The notes: generated by a model not told the origin, from the sequence alone. DNA of 64,000 nucleotides from Pseudomonas sp. KNUC1026 (GCF_021650705.1 NZ_CP087138.1:3472001-3536000); one strand, 5' to 3'; positions 47,585-57,463 are shown, numbered from the stretch's first letter. Made by a program: numbers and translations.

Positions 47585-47630
47585 AATGGCACTATCCTGA
47601 CCATAACAATCACAAATCAGGACAGCGCCA

Positions 47631-48506
47631 ATGAAATTCCACGGCATCGTTCCCGCCCTCGTCACCCCGCTCACCGCTGATCAGCAGCTCGATGAAGCCG
47701 CGCTGCGCAATCTGATCGAAAACCTCATTGGCCACAGTGTGCACGGCCTGTTCGTGCTCGGCACCAACGGCGAGTTCTTCGCCCTGAGCGAGGAAGAAAA
47801 ACTGCGCGTAGCGCGCATCACCGTAGAGGCCGCTGCCGGCCGCGTGCCGGTGATCGCCGGCACCGGTGCCTTTGCCACCGCTGAGGTGGTACGCATGAAT
47901 GCGCGCATGCATGAACTGGGCGTCGATGGCCTCTCGGTCATCACCCCGTACTTCAATGCCGTCAACGAGCGCGAGCTGATCAAGCACTACGAAACCATCG
48001 GCAACGCCTCGGCGCTGCCGATCATGCTTTACAACATCCCGGCCGAAACCGGCATGAGCATTGGCATCAAGGCGGTGGCTGCGCTGTGCCAGCACCCGAT
48101 GATCAAGGGCATCAAGGACAGCGCCGGCAATTTCGACGCACTGGTGCAGATGATGCAGTACCGCAGCGACGACTTCGCCGTGTTCGCCGGCACCGACTCG
48201 CTCATCTACTGGAACCTGCTGGCCGGTGGCGACGGCGCGGTCGCGGCCACCGCCAACGCGGTGCCTGGCGTGGTGATGGACATCTGGAACCGCTTCAAGG
48301 CCGGCGACCACGCCGGGGCACGCAGCGCCCAGGAGCGCCTGCGCCCGCTGCGCGACACTTTCGGCATGGGCACCCTGCCGGTGGTGCTCAAGGAGGCCAC
48401 CAACCTGCTCAACCTGCCCGTGGGCCCTTGCCGCTCACCGATCCTGCCGCTGGAGCCGGCCCAGGCCGAACGCCTGGCCCAGGCGCTGGCCGTGTACCGC
48501 AACTGA
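47631..48506 (+). CDS. DapA/NanA-family pyruvate aldolase-like protein
   Basis: A 291-residue class I aldolase of the dihydrodipicolinate synthase superfamily. 'FVLGTNGEFFALSEEEKL' is the keto-acid binding loop, 'MLYNIPAETGMSIGI' holds the catalytic Tyr, and the Schiff-base Lys is in 'MIKGIKDSAGNF'. Members split or build 2-keto-3-deoxy acids via pyruvate (NanA, KDG aldolase) or make dihydrodipicolinate. Its place first in a sugar-acid operon argues for a catabolic aldolase rather than lysine synthesis. Intact. Confidence 0.9.
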   Translation: MKFHGIVPALVTPLTADQQLDEAALRNLIENLIGHSVHGLFVLGTNGEFFALSEEEKLRVARITVEAAAGRVPVIAGTGAFATAEVVRMNARMHELGVDGLSVITPYFNAVNERELIKHYETIGNASALPIMLYNIPAETGMSIGIKAVAALCQHPMIKGIKDSAGNFDALVQMMQYRSDDFAVFAGTDSLIYWNLLAGGDGAVAATANAVPGVVMDIWNRFKAGDHAGARSAQERLRPLRDTFGMGTLPVVLKEATNLLNLPVGPCRSPILPLEPAQAERLAQALAVYRN

Positions 48507-48518
48507 CCGGAGGCCGCC

Positions 48519-49682
48519 ATGAGCTATCACTTCCAGACCGTCAAACACCTGGTACACGGCGCCGGCTGCCTCGATGAGCTGGCGCAGCGCCTGGCCCTGC
48601 TCGACCTGCCGATCAAGCGCCTGGTGCTGGTCACCCAGAACTCGATGCACCGCCTGGGCGTGACCGAGCGGGTGCGCGCCATGCTCAGCGCCGAAGGCAT
48701 CACCGTGCAGGTGATCGACCAGGTCGAGATCGAGCCGACGCTAGCCAACATCGAGCAGCTGTTTCGTGACCAGGTCGCCCCGCACGCCCCCGATGCGCTG
48801 CTGGCGATCGGCGGCGGCAGCGTGCTCGACGCCGCCGAACTGTTCTCGGTGCTGCTGACCAACGACACGCCGCTGCGCGAGCTGCTGGGCGTGGACAAGG
48901 TCGCTCGGCCCGGCATCCCGACCATCATGGTGCCGACCACCTCCGGCACCGGTTCCGAAGTCACCCCCAACGCCATCGTTACGCTGCCCGACGAAGCACT
49001 GAAAATCGGCGTGGTCAGCCGCCACCTGCTGCCCTCATTGGTGCTGCTCGACCCGCTGCTCACGCTGAGCCTGCCGCGGCCGATCACCGCCGCCACCGGC
49101 ATGGACGCGTTCACCCATGCGCTGGAGTCGTTCATTTCGACCAAGGCCAACCCGGTCAGCGACGGCTTCGCCCTCGAGTCGATGCGGCTGATCGCCGGCA
49201 GCCTGGTGCAGGCCTTCGAGCAACCCGACTCGGTACAGGCCCGCGCCGACATGCTGCTGGGCTCGATGTACGGCGGCCTGGCTTTGACCGCCGCCGGCAC
49301 GGCCGCAGTGCATGCGCTGGCGTACCCGCTGGGCGGGCAGTTTCACGTTACCCACGGCGTGGCCAACGCGATGCTGTTGCCCCACGTGATGCTGTTCAAC
49401 CAGGACGCTTGCGCCGCCCGCCTGCAACGCGCGGCCAGGGTGTGCGGCATCGCTTCGGAGAAAGACAGCGAGCTGGTGGCCTCCGGCAAGCTGGTGGGCT
49501 GCATCGTCGACTGGGCCAAACGCCTGCACATCCCGCAGGACCTGCGCGCCTTTGGCGTAGAAGACGAGCACGTGCCAGGCCTGGCGGTAGCGGCCTCGAA
49601 AGTCACGCGGCTGATGGGCAACAACCCCAAGCCGATGTCGCTGGATGACATCGAAGCGGTCTACCGGTGCCTGCTGCCATGA
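48519..49682 (+). CDS. Iron-containing alcohol dehydrogenase
   Basis: A 387-residue group III alcohol dehydrogenase. NAD-binding 'LLAIGGGSVLDAAELF' and 'VPTTSGTGSEVTPNAIVTLP'; metal ligands in 'GMDAFTHALESFIS', 'AVHALAYPLGGQFHVTHGVA'. It interconverts an aldehyde and alcohol, or oxidises a hydroxyacid, with NAD and Fe or Zn. It overlaps the following kinase gene by four bases, so it belongs to the same pathway. A strong GGAGG site precedes the start. Confidence 0.92.
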   Translation: MSYHFQTVKHLVHGAGCLDELAQRLALLDLPIKRLVLVTQNSMHRLGVTERVRAMLSAEGITVQVIDQVEIEPTLANIEQLFRDQVAPHAPDALLAIGGGSVLDAAELFSVLLTNDTPLRELLGVDKVARPGIPTIMVPTTSGTGSEVTPNAIVTLPDEALKIGVVSRHLLPSLVLLDPLLTLSLPRPITAATGMDAFTHALESFISTKANPVSDGFALESMRLIAGSLVQAFEQPDSVQARADMLLGSMYGGLALTAAGTAAVHALAYPLGGQFHVTHGVANAMLLPHVMLFNQDACAARLQRAARVCGIASEKDSELVASGKLVGCIVDWAKRLHIPQDLRAFGVEDEHVPGLAVAASKVTRLMGNNPKPMSLDDIEAVYRCLLP

Positions 49683-50891
49683 AGCGCCTGCTGATCCTGG
49701 CCGACGACCTGACCGGTGCAGCCGACTGCGCAGTCGGCTTTTCAGCCCGCGCCCGCTGCGCAGTCGCGCTGCAGGCTGGCGAACCGCTGCCAGCTGGCGC
49801 CGATGTGGTGGCGCTGGACCTGGACAGCCGCCGCATGGCTCCCGAGGCTGCGGCGCTCGAACACCGCCGCGTGCTGGCCCTGCCCGGCCGCGAACGCTAC
49901 GCGCTGTACAAGAAGATCGACTCCACCTTGCGCGGCAACTACGCCGCCGAAATCGCCGCGCTGAGCAGCCGTGGCCTGGCGCTGGTGGCCCCGGCTTATC
50001 CAGCGCTGGGCCGAACCACCCGCCAAGGCGTGCAGTGGCTCGACGGCGCGCCGGTGGACCTGAGCGAAACCTGGCGCAACGAGGGCCTTGCCGGCAGCGC
50101 GAACCTGGTCGCGGCGTTGAGCGCCCAGGGCTTGCGCTGCGCTCGCCTGGCGCGCAGTGAACTGGGCGAGGCGAGCGAACGGGTACGCCAGGCACTGGCC
50201 GATGGCGTGCAGGCGCTGATATGCGACGCCGATACTGACGAAGACCTCGCAGCCATTGCCCAAGCCAGTGCTGCACACTGGCAGCGACTGTTCTGGGTGG
50301 GCTCGGCGGGCCTGGCCAAAGCGCTGGAACCCTGGTTGGAGGGCCATACCGCGCAGGCCGCAATTCCCACCCATGGCCCGGTGCTGAGCGTGGTCGGCTC
50401 AATGGCCTCGCATTCTCACGGGCAGGCCCGGTACCTGGCCGAGGCCAGCGGAGCGCTGGAACTTGTACTCGATCCGCAGGCACTGCTGGCAGGCGAGCAC
50501 ACGCACACGGCGGCCGTCACCCAGGCACTGGCCGGCGGCCGCGATGTGGTGCTGACCCTCGACCAGCAACAGCGCGCACCGCAGCAGGCCGCAGCGCTCA
50601 GCCAGGCTTTGGCCGCCAGCCTGCATCAGTGCCTGAGCAACGCCGGCACGCTCATCGCCACCGGCGGCGAAACCGCCCGCGCACTGCTTGAAGCCGCCGG
50701 CATTCATCAACTCGAACTGCACGCCGAGCCGGCACCCGGCCTGGTCCGCGCGCACGCCCGGCACCTCGGCCGCCCTCTCACCGTGATCACCAAGGCCGGT
50801 GCCTTCGGTGCCCCGGATGCCCTTCTGCGCCGCCTGGCGGCAACTCGACCTGGGCCCGGCCATCGCCGGGCAGGAGCTCCCCTATGCTTGA
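49679..50891 (+). CDS. dtnK: Four-carbon acid sugar kinase (DtnK/OtnK, DUF1537), late frame break
   Basis: An ATP-dependent kinase of the DUF1537 family that phosphorylates D-threonate or D-erythronate at C4. Signature N-terminus 'LLILADDLTGAADCAVGFSA', 'YKKIDSTLRGNYAAEIAALS' and the nucleotide-domain 'IATGGETARALLEAAGIH'. A single break near 50832 leads to a proper C-terminus ('[17 protein letters not shown]') at 50891, which overlaps the next start by eight bases. The pairing with a PdxA2-type gene is the known D-threonate catabolic unit. Confidence 0.88.
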
Positions 50892-51927
50892 ACGCCCTGT
50901 GATCGGCATCACCCTGGGCGACGCCACTGGCGTTGGCCCCGAGATCATCGTCAAGGCTTTGGCCCACGAGCGCGTGCATGCGATGTGCAAGCCGCTGGTG
51001 ATCGGCGATGCCAAGCGCCTTGAAAGCGCCAACCGCATCGTCGGCGGTTCGATGCGCGTACATGCGATCCAGCACCCGCGCGAAGCGCTGTACGAGCCGG
51101 GCACCATCGACTGCATCGACCTGGCCCTGATCCCCGAAGACCTGCCCTACGGCAAGCTCTCGCCACTGGCCGGGGACGCCGCCTACCAGTACATCGCCCA
51201 CACCGTGAAGCTGGCCGAGGCCGGTGAGTTGCAGGCGATCTGCACCGCGCCGCTGAACAAGGAAGCGCTGCACGCCGGCGGGCACATTTTCCCGGCCACA
51301 CCGAACTGCTGGCGCACCTCACCGGTGTCGAGGAAGATCTCGATGATGCTGATGACGCCAACCCTGCGGGTGATCCACGTGACCACTCACATCGGCATCA
51401 TCGACGCCATCGCCCGCATCGAGCCGGGCCTGGTGCGCCGCACGCTGGAACGGGCTACATGAAACGCTGGTGCGTGCCGGCACTCCAGGACCCGCTGATC
51501 GCCGTGTGCGGCATCAACCCCCATGCCGGCGAAAACGGCCTGTTCGGTTACGGCGAGGAGCAGACCAAGATCCAGCCCGCCATCGACGAGCTGCGCGCCC
51601 GCGGCTGGCGCGTCGAAGGCCCGCTGCCGGCCGACACGCTGTTCTTCCGCGCCGGCCGCGGCGACTTCGAGCGCAGTCGTGGCCATGTATCGCGACCAGG
51701 GCCATGGCCCGGTCAAGGTCATGGGCCTGGAGGCCGGGGTCAACGTGACCATCGGCCTGCCGGTGATCCGCACCTCGGTCGACCACGGCACTGCGTTCGA
51801 CATCGCAGGCACCGGCATCGCCGACGAACGCAGCCTGATCGAAGCGCTGCGCCAGGCCGTGGAGCTGGCCGCCCGCCTGTTTGAGCTGGTTCATCCGCCC
51901 CACACAACAACAATTCTGGAGCGATAA
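50884..51927 (+). CDS. pdxA2: PdxA2-type 4-phospho-D-threonate/erythronate dehydrogenase (several frame breaks)
   Basis: A PdxA-family metal- and NAD-dependent dehydrogenase that oxidises and decarboxylates 4-phospho-threonate or -erythronate to DHAP and CO2. '[20 protein letters not shown]', '[19 protein letters not shown]', '[17 protein letters not shown]', '[20 protein letters not shown]' and '[20 protein letters not shown]' match the family. Breaks near 51297, 51345, 51460 and 51675 interrupt it. It is distinguished from true PdxA (vitamin B6) by the neighbouring kinase. Confidence 0.87.
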
Positions 51928-51929
51928 CG

Positions 51930-53346
51930 ATGGCAACCTTCGATTCGAAAGACACGATGATCATCATCGCCATGGTGGTGCTGTACATCCTCTTCACCAC
52001 CTGGCTGAGCCTGCGCCTGCGCAGCCGCACCAGCGAGCAGTACATGGTCGCGGCGCGCAGCATGCCGGCCTATGTGGTGGGCATTCTGATGATGAGCGAG
52101 TACATCGGCGCCAAGTCCACGGTAGGCACCGCGCAAGCGGCGTTCGAGAGCGGCATGGCGGCGTCCTGGGCGGTGATTTCGGCAGCGATCGGCTTTCCGC
52201 TGTTCGGCCTCTTGATGGCGCGCAAACTCTACAGCTCAGGTGAATACACCATCTCCGGCTTCATCGAGAAAGTACGGGCGCTCCACCAAGCTCATGGTCT
52301 CGGTGATCATGATCTACGCCCTGCTGCTGGTGAACGTCGGCAACTACATCAGCGGCGCGGCGGCCATCAGCACGGTGCTGAAGATCAATCTGCCGGTGGC
52401 AGCGTTCATCACCGCGATCATCAGCACGCTGTACTACGTGTTCGGCGGCCTCAAGAGCGTGGCCTACGTGAGCATCCTGCACACCGCGGTCAAGTACGTG
52501 GGTGTGCTGATCGTGCTGGGCACCGCGCTGTCGCTGGCCGGCGGCTTCGAGAAGATCCATCAGGGCCTGCCTGCGCATTACTTCACCTGGGACGGCGCCA
52601 TCGGCGGCTCCAAGGTGGCTGCATGGATCATCGGCACTGCGGGTGCGATCTTCTCCACCCAGTTCATCATCCAGGCCATTTCCTCCACCCGCAGCGCCAA
52701 GGCTGCGCGCGCCTCGACCTACTGGGCCGCCCTGCTGTGCCTGCCGATCTCGCTGGCGCTGGGCCTGATCGGGGTGGCAGCCAAATACCTGTACCCGGAC
52801 ATGAACAGCCTCTACGCCATGCCGGTGTTCTTGCAGGCGATGAGCCCCTGGATGGCAGGTTTGGTGACCGTTTCGCTGGTGGCGTCGATCTTCGTCGGCG
52901 TCAGTACCGTGGCGCTCGCCATCGCCTCGCTGGTGGTGCGCGACTTCTATGTGCCGATGTTCAAGCCCAACGCCGAAACCGAATTCCGCATGACCAAGCG
53001 CATCGGGCTGGTGATCGGCTTCGTGCCGCTGATCTTCGTGTTCTTCGTGCCGGAGATTCTCAACCTGTCGTTCTTCACCCGCGCGCTGCGCCTGTCGATT
53101 ACCGTGGTCGCGCTGATCGCGATCTACCTGCCGTTCTTCGCCACCACCCGTGGCGCAACCCTGGGGCTGGCCGCCGCCACCGTGACCACCAGCGCCTGGT
53201 ACCTGATGAACAACCCCTACGGCATCGACAACATGTACATCGCCCTGGCCACCCCGGCCGTGGTGATCCTGATCGAACGCTGCCTGCCCGGCGCTGGCCG
53301 CGCCAAGGCCGAGGCGGCCAAACCGGAGGTTTCCAATGCCAACTGA
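51930..53346 (+). CDS. Sodium:solute symporter (SSS family), one frame break
   Basis: A membrane transporter of about 470 residues and 12-13 helices, with the SSS features 'MSEYIGAKSTVGTAQAAFES', 'LYYVFGGLKSVAYVSILHTA' and 'FSTQFIIQAISSTRSAKAAR'. One break near 52272 falls in the loop after helix 3. It likely imports the operon substrate with sodium. It begins three bases after pdxA2 and overlaps the BNR gene by 11 bases. Confidence 0.9.
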
Positions 53347-54453
53347 ACAACGCCAGGACGCCTATCTGCCGACGCCCTACGCCCAGAACCACGCCGCCAA
53401 CCTTCACGAGCTGGCCGACGGCACGCTGCTGTGCACCTGGTTCGCCGGCACTCAGGAAGGCATGGCCGACATCTTCGTGCTGCTCTCGCGCAAGGCGCCA
53501 GGCGAGCCCTGGAGCGAGCCGGTCAAGCTCAGCCAGGACGACACCCGCTCCGAGCAGAACCCGATCCTGTTCCAGGCCCCCGATGGCCCGCTGTGGCTGA
53601 TCTGGACTGCGCAGGTCTCGGGCAACCAGGAAACCGCCATCATCCGCCGCCGCCTGAGCGAGGACGGCGGCCTGACCTGGGGCCCGGTCGAAACGCTGTT
53701 CGACGAACCGGGCATATTCGTGCGCCAGCCGCCGGCGATTCTGGACAACGGCGACTGGGTGCTGCCGGTGTGGTACTGCATCGCCTTGCCCGGCGAGAAG
53801 TGGGTGGGCAGCCATGACGTCAGCGCGGTGATGATCTCCAGCGACGCCGGCCGCAGCTGGGCGCGCCATGATGTGCCAGCCAGCACCGGCTGCGTGCACA
53901 TGAACGTGCAGCAGCTGACCGATGGCAGCCTGCTGGGCCTGTTCCGCAGCCGCTGGGCCGACCATGTGCACGCCTCGCGCTCCAGCGATGGCGGCCGCAC
54001 CTGGTCTGCCCGGAGCCTATCGAAGTGCCTAACAACAACTCCTCCATCCAGTTCGTGCGCCTGGCCAGCGGCGAGCTGGCGCTGGTGTGCAACCCGGTCA
54101 ACGCCGAGGGCATCAGTACGCGGCGCGCGTCGCTGTACGACGAGATCGAAGACGAAGGCGATGACCGCGTGGTGCCCGGCGCCAACGCCGATGGCCGCGC
54201 AGCGGTGTGGGGCATCCCGCGTGCGCCGATGAGCCTGATGGTGTCGCGTGACGAAGGCCGCAGCTGGCCCACGCAGCTGAACCTCGAGGAAGGCGACGGC
54301 TTCTGCCTGACCAACAACTCCCAGGAAAAACTCAACCGCGAGTTCTCCTACCCCAGCGTGATTCAGGCCCGCGACGGCAGCCTGCACGTGGCCTTCACCT
54401 ACTTCAGGCAGAAGATCAAGCACGTGCACCTGCCACTGGCGGCACTGCGTTGA
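53336..54453 (+). CDS. Sialidase-like (BNR_2) six-bladed propeller protein, cytoplasmic, one frame break
   Basis: About 373 residues with no signal peptide. Repeated Asp-boxes (S-x-D-x-G-x-x-W): 'SEDGGLTW', 'SSDAGRSW', 'SSDGGRTW' and 'SRDEGRSW', each a sialidase propeller hairpin. One break near 54018 joins to 'PNNNSSIQFVRLASGELALV'. BNR_2 proteins of this kind resemble sialidases but their substrates are mostly unknown. A cytosolic location means it would act on an imported glycoside or sugar acid. It is preceded by a GGAGG site inside the transporter gene. Confidence 0.84.
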
Positions 54454-54463
54454 GGAGATGGCC

Positions 54464-55150
54464 ATGACTGAGCAACCTCGTACCGCTCTGGTGACGGGCG
54501 CCAGTTCCGGCATCGGCCTGGCGATCGTGGAGCGCTTGCTGGCCGACGGCTGGGCGGTGATGGGCCTGTCGCGCCAGCGGCCGGCGCTGGAGCATCCGTC
54601 GTTCAGCTGGCGTGCAGTGGACCTGAGCGACCGTGAGGCGACCGAAGCGGCGCTGGGTGAGATCGGCCCTTTGCACGCCGTGGTTCACGCCGCAGGCGTC
54701 ATGCGCACCGCACCTCTGGGCGAGCTGGACCTGGACGCCGGCGCAGCCATGTGGCGCCTGCATGTGGAGGCAGCGACGCAATTGGTCGACCGCCTCAGCG
54801 GGCGCCTGGCCGAGAGTGGCCGGGTGATCCTGATCGGCAGCCGCACCTGGCAGGGCGCCGCCGGGCGCAGCCAGTACGCAGCCACCAAGGCCGCGCTGGT
54901 GGGGCTGGTGCGCAGTTGGGCGATGGAGCTGGCGCCGCGCGGTATCGCGGCCGAACGTTATCGCCCCGGTGCCACCGACACGCCGATGCTGCGCGACCCG
55001 GGCCGCCAGGGCACGCCACCGCGCGTGCCGCCGCTGGGGCGCTTCGTGAGCCCTGAGGAGGTGGCGGCCTACACAGCCTTTATCGCCGGGCCGCTGGCTG
55101 GGGCGATCGCCGGGCGAACCCTGGTCATGTGTGGCGGCGCCTCCTTGTGA
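54464..55150 (+). CDS. Short-chain dehydrogenase/reductase of the catabolic operon
   Basis: A 228-residue SDR. 'ALVTGASSGIGLAIVERLLA' binds the cofactor; 'AVVHAAGVMRTA', Ser in 'ILIGSRTWQG' and 'QYAATKAALVGLVRSWAMEL' give the active site. The region 'GIAAERYRPGATDTPML' becomes the normal 'NVIAPG' if a pair of compensating indels near 54945-54972 is assumed. It probably oxidises the imported sugar or polyol. ATG at 54464 has GAGGAG at a good distance; the ATG at 54458 is too close. Confidence 0.87.
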   Translation: MTEQPRTALVTGASSGIGLAIVERLLADGWAVMGLSRQRPALEHPSFSWRAVDLSDREATEAALGEIGPLHAVVHAAGVMRTAPLGELDLDAGAAMWRLHVEAATQLVDRLSGRLAESGRVILIGSRTWQGAAGRSQYAATKAALVGLVRSWAMELAPRGIAAERYRPGATDTPMLRDPGRQGTPPRVPPLGRFVSPEEVAAYTAFIAGPLAGAIAGRTLVMCGGASL

Positions 55151-55192
55151 GTCAGAGTACTGCCCAGATCGCCACCGCCGAACGGACGCTGC

Positions 55193-55957
55193 ATGAAAGT
55201 CGCCAACCGCCGCCAGACCCTGCTCGAATTCGTCCATGCCAACCCCGGCAATGCCAATGTCGAAACGCTCTGCGCCTTGCTCGGGGTGAGCGAGAGCCAC
55301 GGTGCGCCGCGACCTGACGGCGCTGGCCGAACAGGGCCTGGTGATGCGCACCTACGGCGGCGCTGCGCATATCGGCGCGCGCGAGCCGGAGCAATCGCTG
55401 CAGGAGCGCAGCGGCCAGCACTCCACCGAGAAGGCCCGCATGGCCCGCGCCGCGCTGGCGCACATTCACGACCACGACACCCTGCTGCTCGACGGCGGCA
55501 CCAGCACCGCCGCGCTGGCGCGGTTGCTCGGCGAGCGCCGTGGGCTGCATGTGATCACCAACAACCTGTTGGCGCTGCCGGCGCTGCAAGACCTGCCCGA
55601 CGGCCGCGTGACCCTGCTGGGCGGCGACCTGCGCAGCGAGAGCCTGTGTACCTTCGGCCCGGCGGCCCTGGCGATGCTGGAGCGGCTGAGCGCCGACAAG
55701 GTGTTCGTCAGCGCCGACGGCGTGGTGGCCGGGCGCGGGCTGTGCGAGGCGAGCGCGGAACAGTCGTATCTGAAGGACAAGATGCTGCAGCAGGCAGCGG
55801 AGGTGTTCGTGCTGGCCGATGCGGCAAGCTCGAGCGGGACAACCAGCGGCACTGGACGCCGGTGAGCGGGCATTGGCGGTTGATCACCAGTGCCGAGGAT
55901 GAGGCGCTGGTGGCGCCGTTCATGAGTAGCGGGTTGGTCAGGGTCGAGAAGGTCTGA
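55193..55957 (+). CDS. DeoR/GlpR-family transcriptional regulator (frame breaks)
   Basis: A DeoR-type repressor of about 255 residues. HTH part 'ANRRQTLLEFVHANPGNANV' and 'VETLCALLGVSES', then, after a break near 55298, 'RRDLTALAEQGLVMRTYGGA'. The sugar-phosphate-binding domain follows ('LLLDGGTSTAALARLL', 'VFVSADGVVAGRGLCEA'), with a second break near 55835 before 'WRLITSAEDEALVAPFM'. Such proteins sense phosphorylated sugars; here a 4-phospho-acid or DHAP-related metabolite is plausible. It closes the operon it probably controls. Confidence 0.88.
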   Translation: MKVANRRQTLLEFVHANPGNANVETLCALLGVSESHGAPRPDGAGRTGPGDAHLRRRCAYRRARAGAIAAGAQRPALHREGPHGPRRAGAHSRPRHPAARRRHQHRRAGAVARRAPWAACDHQQPVGAAGAARPARRPRDPAGRRPAQREPVYLRPGGPGDAGAAERRQGVRQRRRRGGRARAVRGERGTVVSEGQDAAAGSGGVRAGRCGKLERDNQRHWTPVSGHWRLITSAEDEALVAPFMSSGLVRVEKV

Positions 55958-55967
55958 ACGTCTCAGA

Positions 55968-56037
55968 CCGTAGGAGCGCGGCTGTGCCGCGCGACGCGAA
56001 GATCCGCACGTCGCCCGTTACACGGCGTCCCTTACAC
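55968..56037. repeat. Class A REP fragment
   Basis: CCGTAGGAGCGCGGCTGTGC and the following GCGCGACGCGAAGATC match one arm of the REP at 5988; the other arm is degenerate (CGTCGCCCGTTACACGGCGT). It lies between the DeoR gene and the 184-bp array. Confidence 0.65.
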
Positions 56038-56767
56038 GTCGCCCGGCGAGCCGGCCTCCCACCAGATCAAGATCAAGGATCACCAAGTGGGAGGGTGGCT
56101 TGCCGCGCGACGAGCCTGGCCGGAATCAGCCAAACCGCCCAGTAATGTAATCCTCGGTCTGGCTCTTGGTCAGCTTGGTGAAGATGGTGTCGGTGTCGCC
56201 ATACTCGATCAGGTCGTCGCCCGGCGAGCCGGCCTACCACCAGATCAAGATCAAGGATCAGGATCACCAAGTGGGAGGGCGGCTTGCCGCGCGACGAGCC
56301 TGGCCGGAATCAGCCAAACCGCCCAGTAATGTAATCCTCGGTCTGGCTCTTGGTCAGCTTGGTGAAGATGGTGTCGGTGTCGCCATACTCGATCAGGTCG
56401 TCGCCCGGCGAGCCGGCCTCCCACCAGATCAAGATCAAGGATCAGGATCACCAAGTGGGAGGGCGGCTTGCCGCGCGACGAGCCTGGCCGGAATCAGCCA
56501 AACCGCCCAGTAATGTAATCCTCGGTCTGGCTCTTGGTCGGCTTGGTGAAGATGGTGTCGGTGTCGCCATACTCGATCAGGTCGTCGCCCGGCGAGCCGG
56601 CCTCCCGCCAGATCAAGATCAAGGATCAGGATCACCAAGTGGGAGGGCGGCTTGCCGCGCGACGAGCCTGGCCGGAATCAGCCGAACCGCCCAGTAATGT
56701 AATCCTCGGTCTGGCTCTTGGTCGGTTTGGTGAAGATGGTGTCGGTGTCGCCATGCTCGATCAGGTC
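56038..56767. repeat. Tandem array of pstB 3' end plus class B REP (four units of about 184 bp)
   Basis: Units begin at 56038, 56216, 56400 and 56584 (spacings 178, 184, 184). Each holds about 94 bases of class B REP and 90 bases of the pstB C-terminus (29 codons and stop): copies 56126-56215, 56310-56399, 56494-56583, and the genuine end 56678-56767. The first unit lacks six bases (one GGATCA). Copies differ at scattered bases: Leu in units 1-2 versus Pro in unit 3 and native pstB, and Tyr in the three copies versus His in the native gene. This graded divergence argues for real duplication. The array fills the gap between deoR and pstB; it holds no independent gene. Confidence 0.88.
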
Positions 56768-57451
56768 GCCCATGAACATGAACGCGGTCGAGTCCGAGCA
56801 GCGTGCGGCCTGTTGCATGTTGTGGGTCGCGATCACCACGGTGAACTGCTCCTTGAGCTCGGTGATCAGCTGTTCGATGCGGCCGGTGGAGATCGGGTCC
56901 AGCGCCGAGGTCGGCTCGTCGAGCAGCAGCGCCTGCGGGCGCAGGGCGATGGTGCGAGCGATGCGCAGGCGTTGCTGCTGGCCCCCGGAGAGGCCCGAGC
57001 CGCTCTTGTTCAGCTTGTCCTTGACCTCATCCCACAGCGCAGCGCCGCGCAGAGCCTGCTCGACGCGTTCTTCCATCTCGCGCTTGCCGAGCTTTTCGTG
57101 GTGGCGCACCGCGTAGGCGATGTTGTCGTAGATCGACATCGGAAACGGCACCGGCTTCTGGAACACCATGCCCACGTGGCTGCGCAGGCGGTTCATCGAA
57201 TAGTTCGAGGCCAGGATGTTCTCGCCGTTGAGCAGCACCTCACCCTTGGCTTCCTGCTTGGGGTACATCGAATAGATGCGGTTGAACACGCGCAGCAAGG
57301 TCGACTTGCCGCAGCCGGAAGGGCCGATGATCGCGGTGACCTGCTTCTCCGGAATGTCCATGTTGATGGACTTGAGCGAGCGGTTGCCGTTGTAGAAGAA
57401 CTCGAGGTTGCGGACCTGAATCTTGGTACGCACGGGCGCGGCGGTAGTCAT
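56678..57451 (-). CDS. pstB: Phosphate ABC transporter ATP-binding protein PstB
   Basis: A 257-residue ATPase that drives high-affinity phosphate import. Walker A '[20 protein letters not shown]', signature '[20 protein letters not shown]', Walker B '[14 protein letters not shown]' and H-loop '[16 protein letters not shown]' are intact, as is the whole frame. It begins 13 bases after pstA. Its last 29 codons are repeated three more times downstream. No phoU follows, unlike the main pst operon of many pseudomonads. Confidence 0.96.
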   Translation of the reverse strand: MTTAAPVRTKIQVRNLEFFYNGNRSLKSINMDIPEKQVTAIIGPSGCGKSTLLRVFNRIYSMYPKQEAKGEVLLNGENILASNYSMNRLRSHVGMVFQKPVPFPMSIYDNIAYAVRHHEKLGKREMEERVEQALRGAALWDEVKDKLNKSGSGLSGGQQQRLRIARTIALRPQALLLDEPTSALDPISTGRIEQLITELKEQFTVVIATHNMQQAARCSDSTAFMFMGDLIEHGDTDTIFTKPTKSQTEDYITGRFG

Positions 57452-57463
57452 CAGTGGGACCTT

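Noticed and set aside
48519..49682. Sialic acid catabolism (nan) operon
   Set aside because: An aldolase, a transporter and a sialidase-like gene are present, but nanK, nanE, nagA and nagB are absent and the kinase is of the C4-acid type.
50884..51927. Vitamin B6 gene pdxA
   Set aside because: The direct coupling to a DUF1537 kinase marks the PdxA2 catabolic group, and no other B6 or ksgA gene is near.
56038..56767. CRISPR array
   Set aside because: The units are contiguous 184-bp duplications with no short repeats separated by unique spacers and no cas genes nearby.
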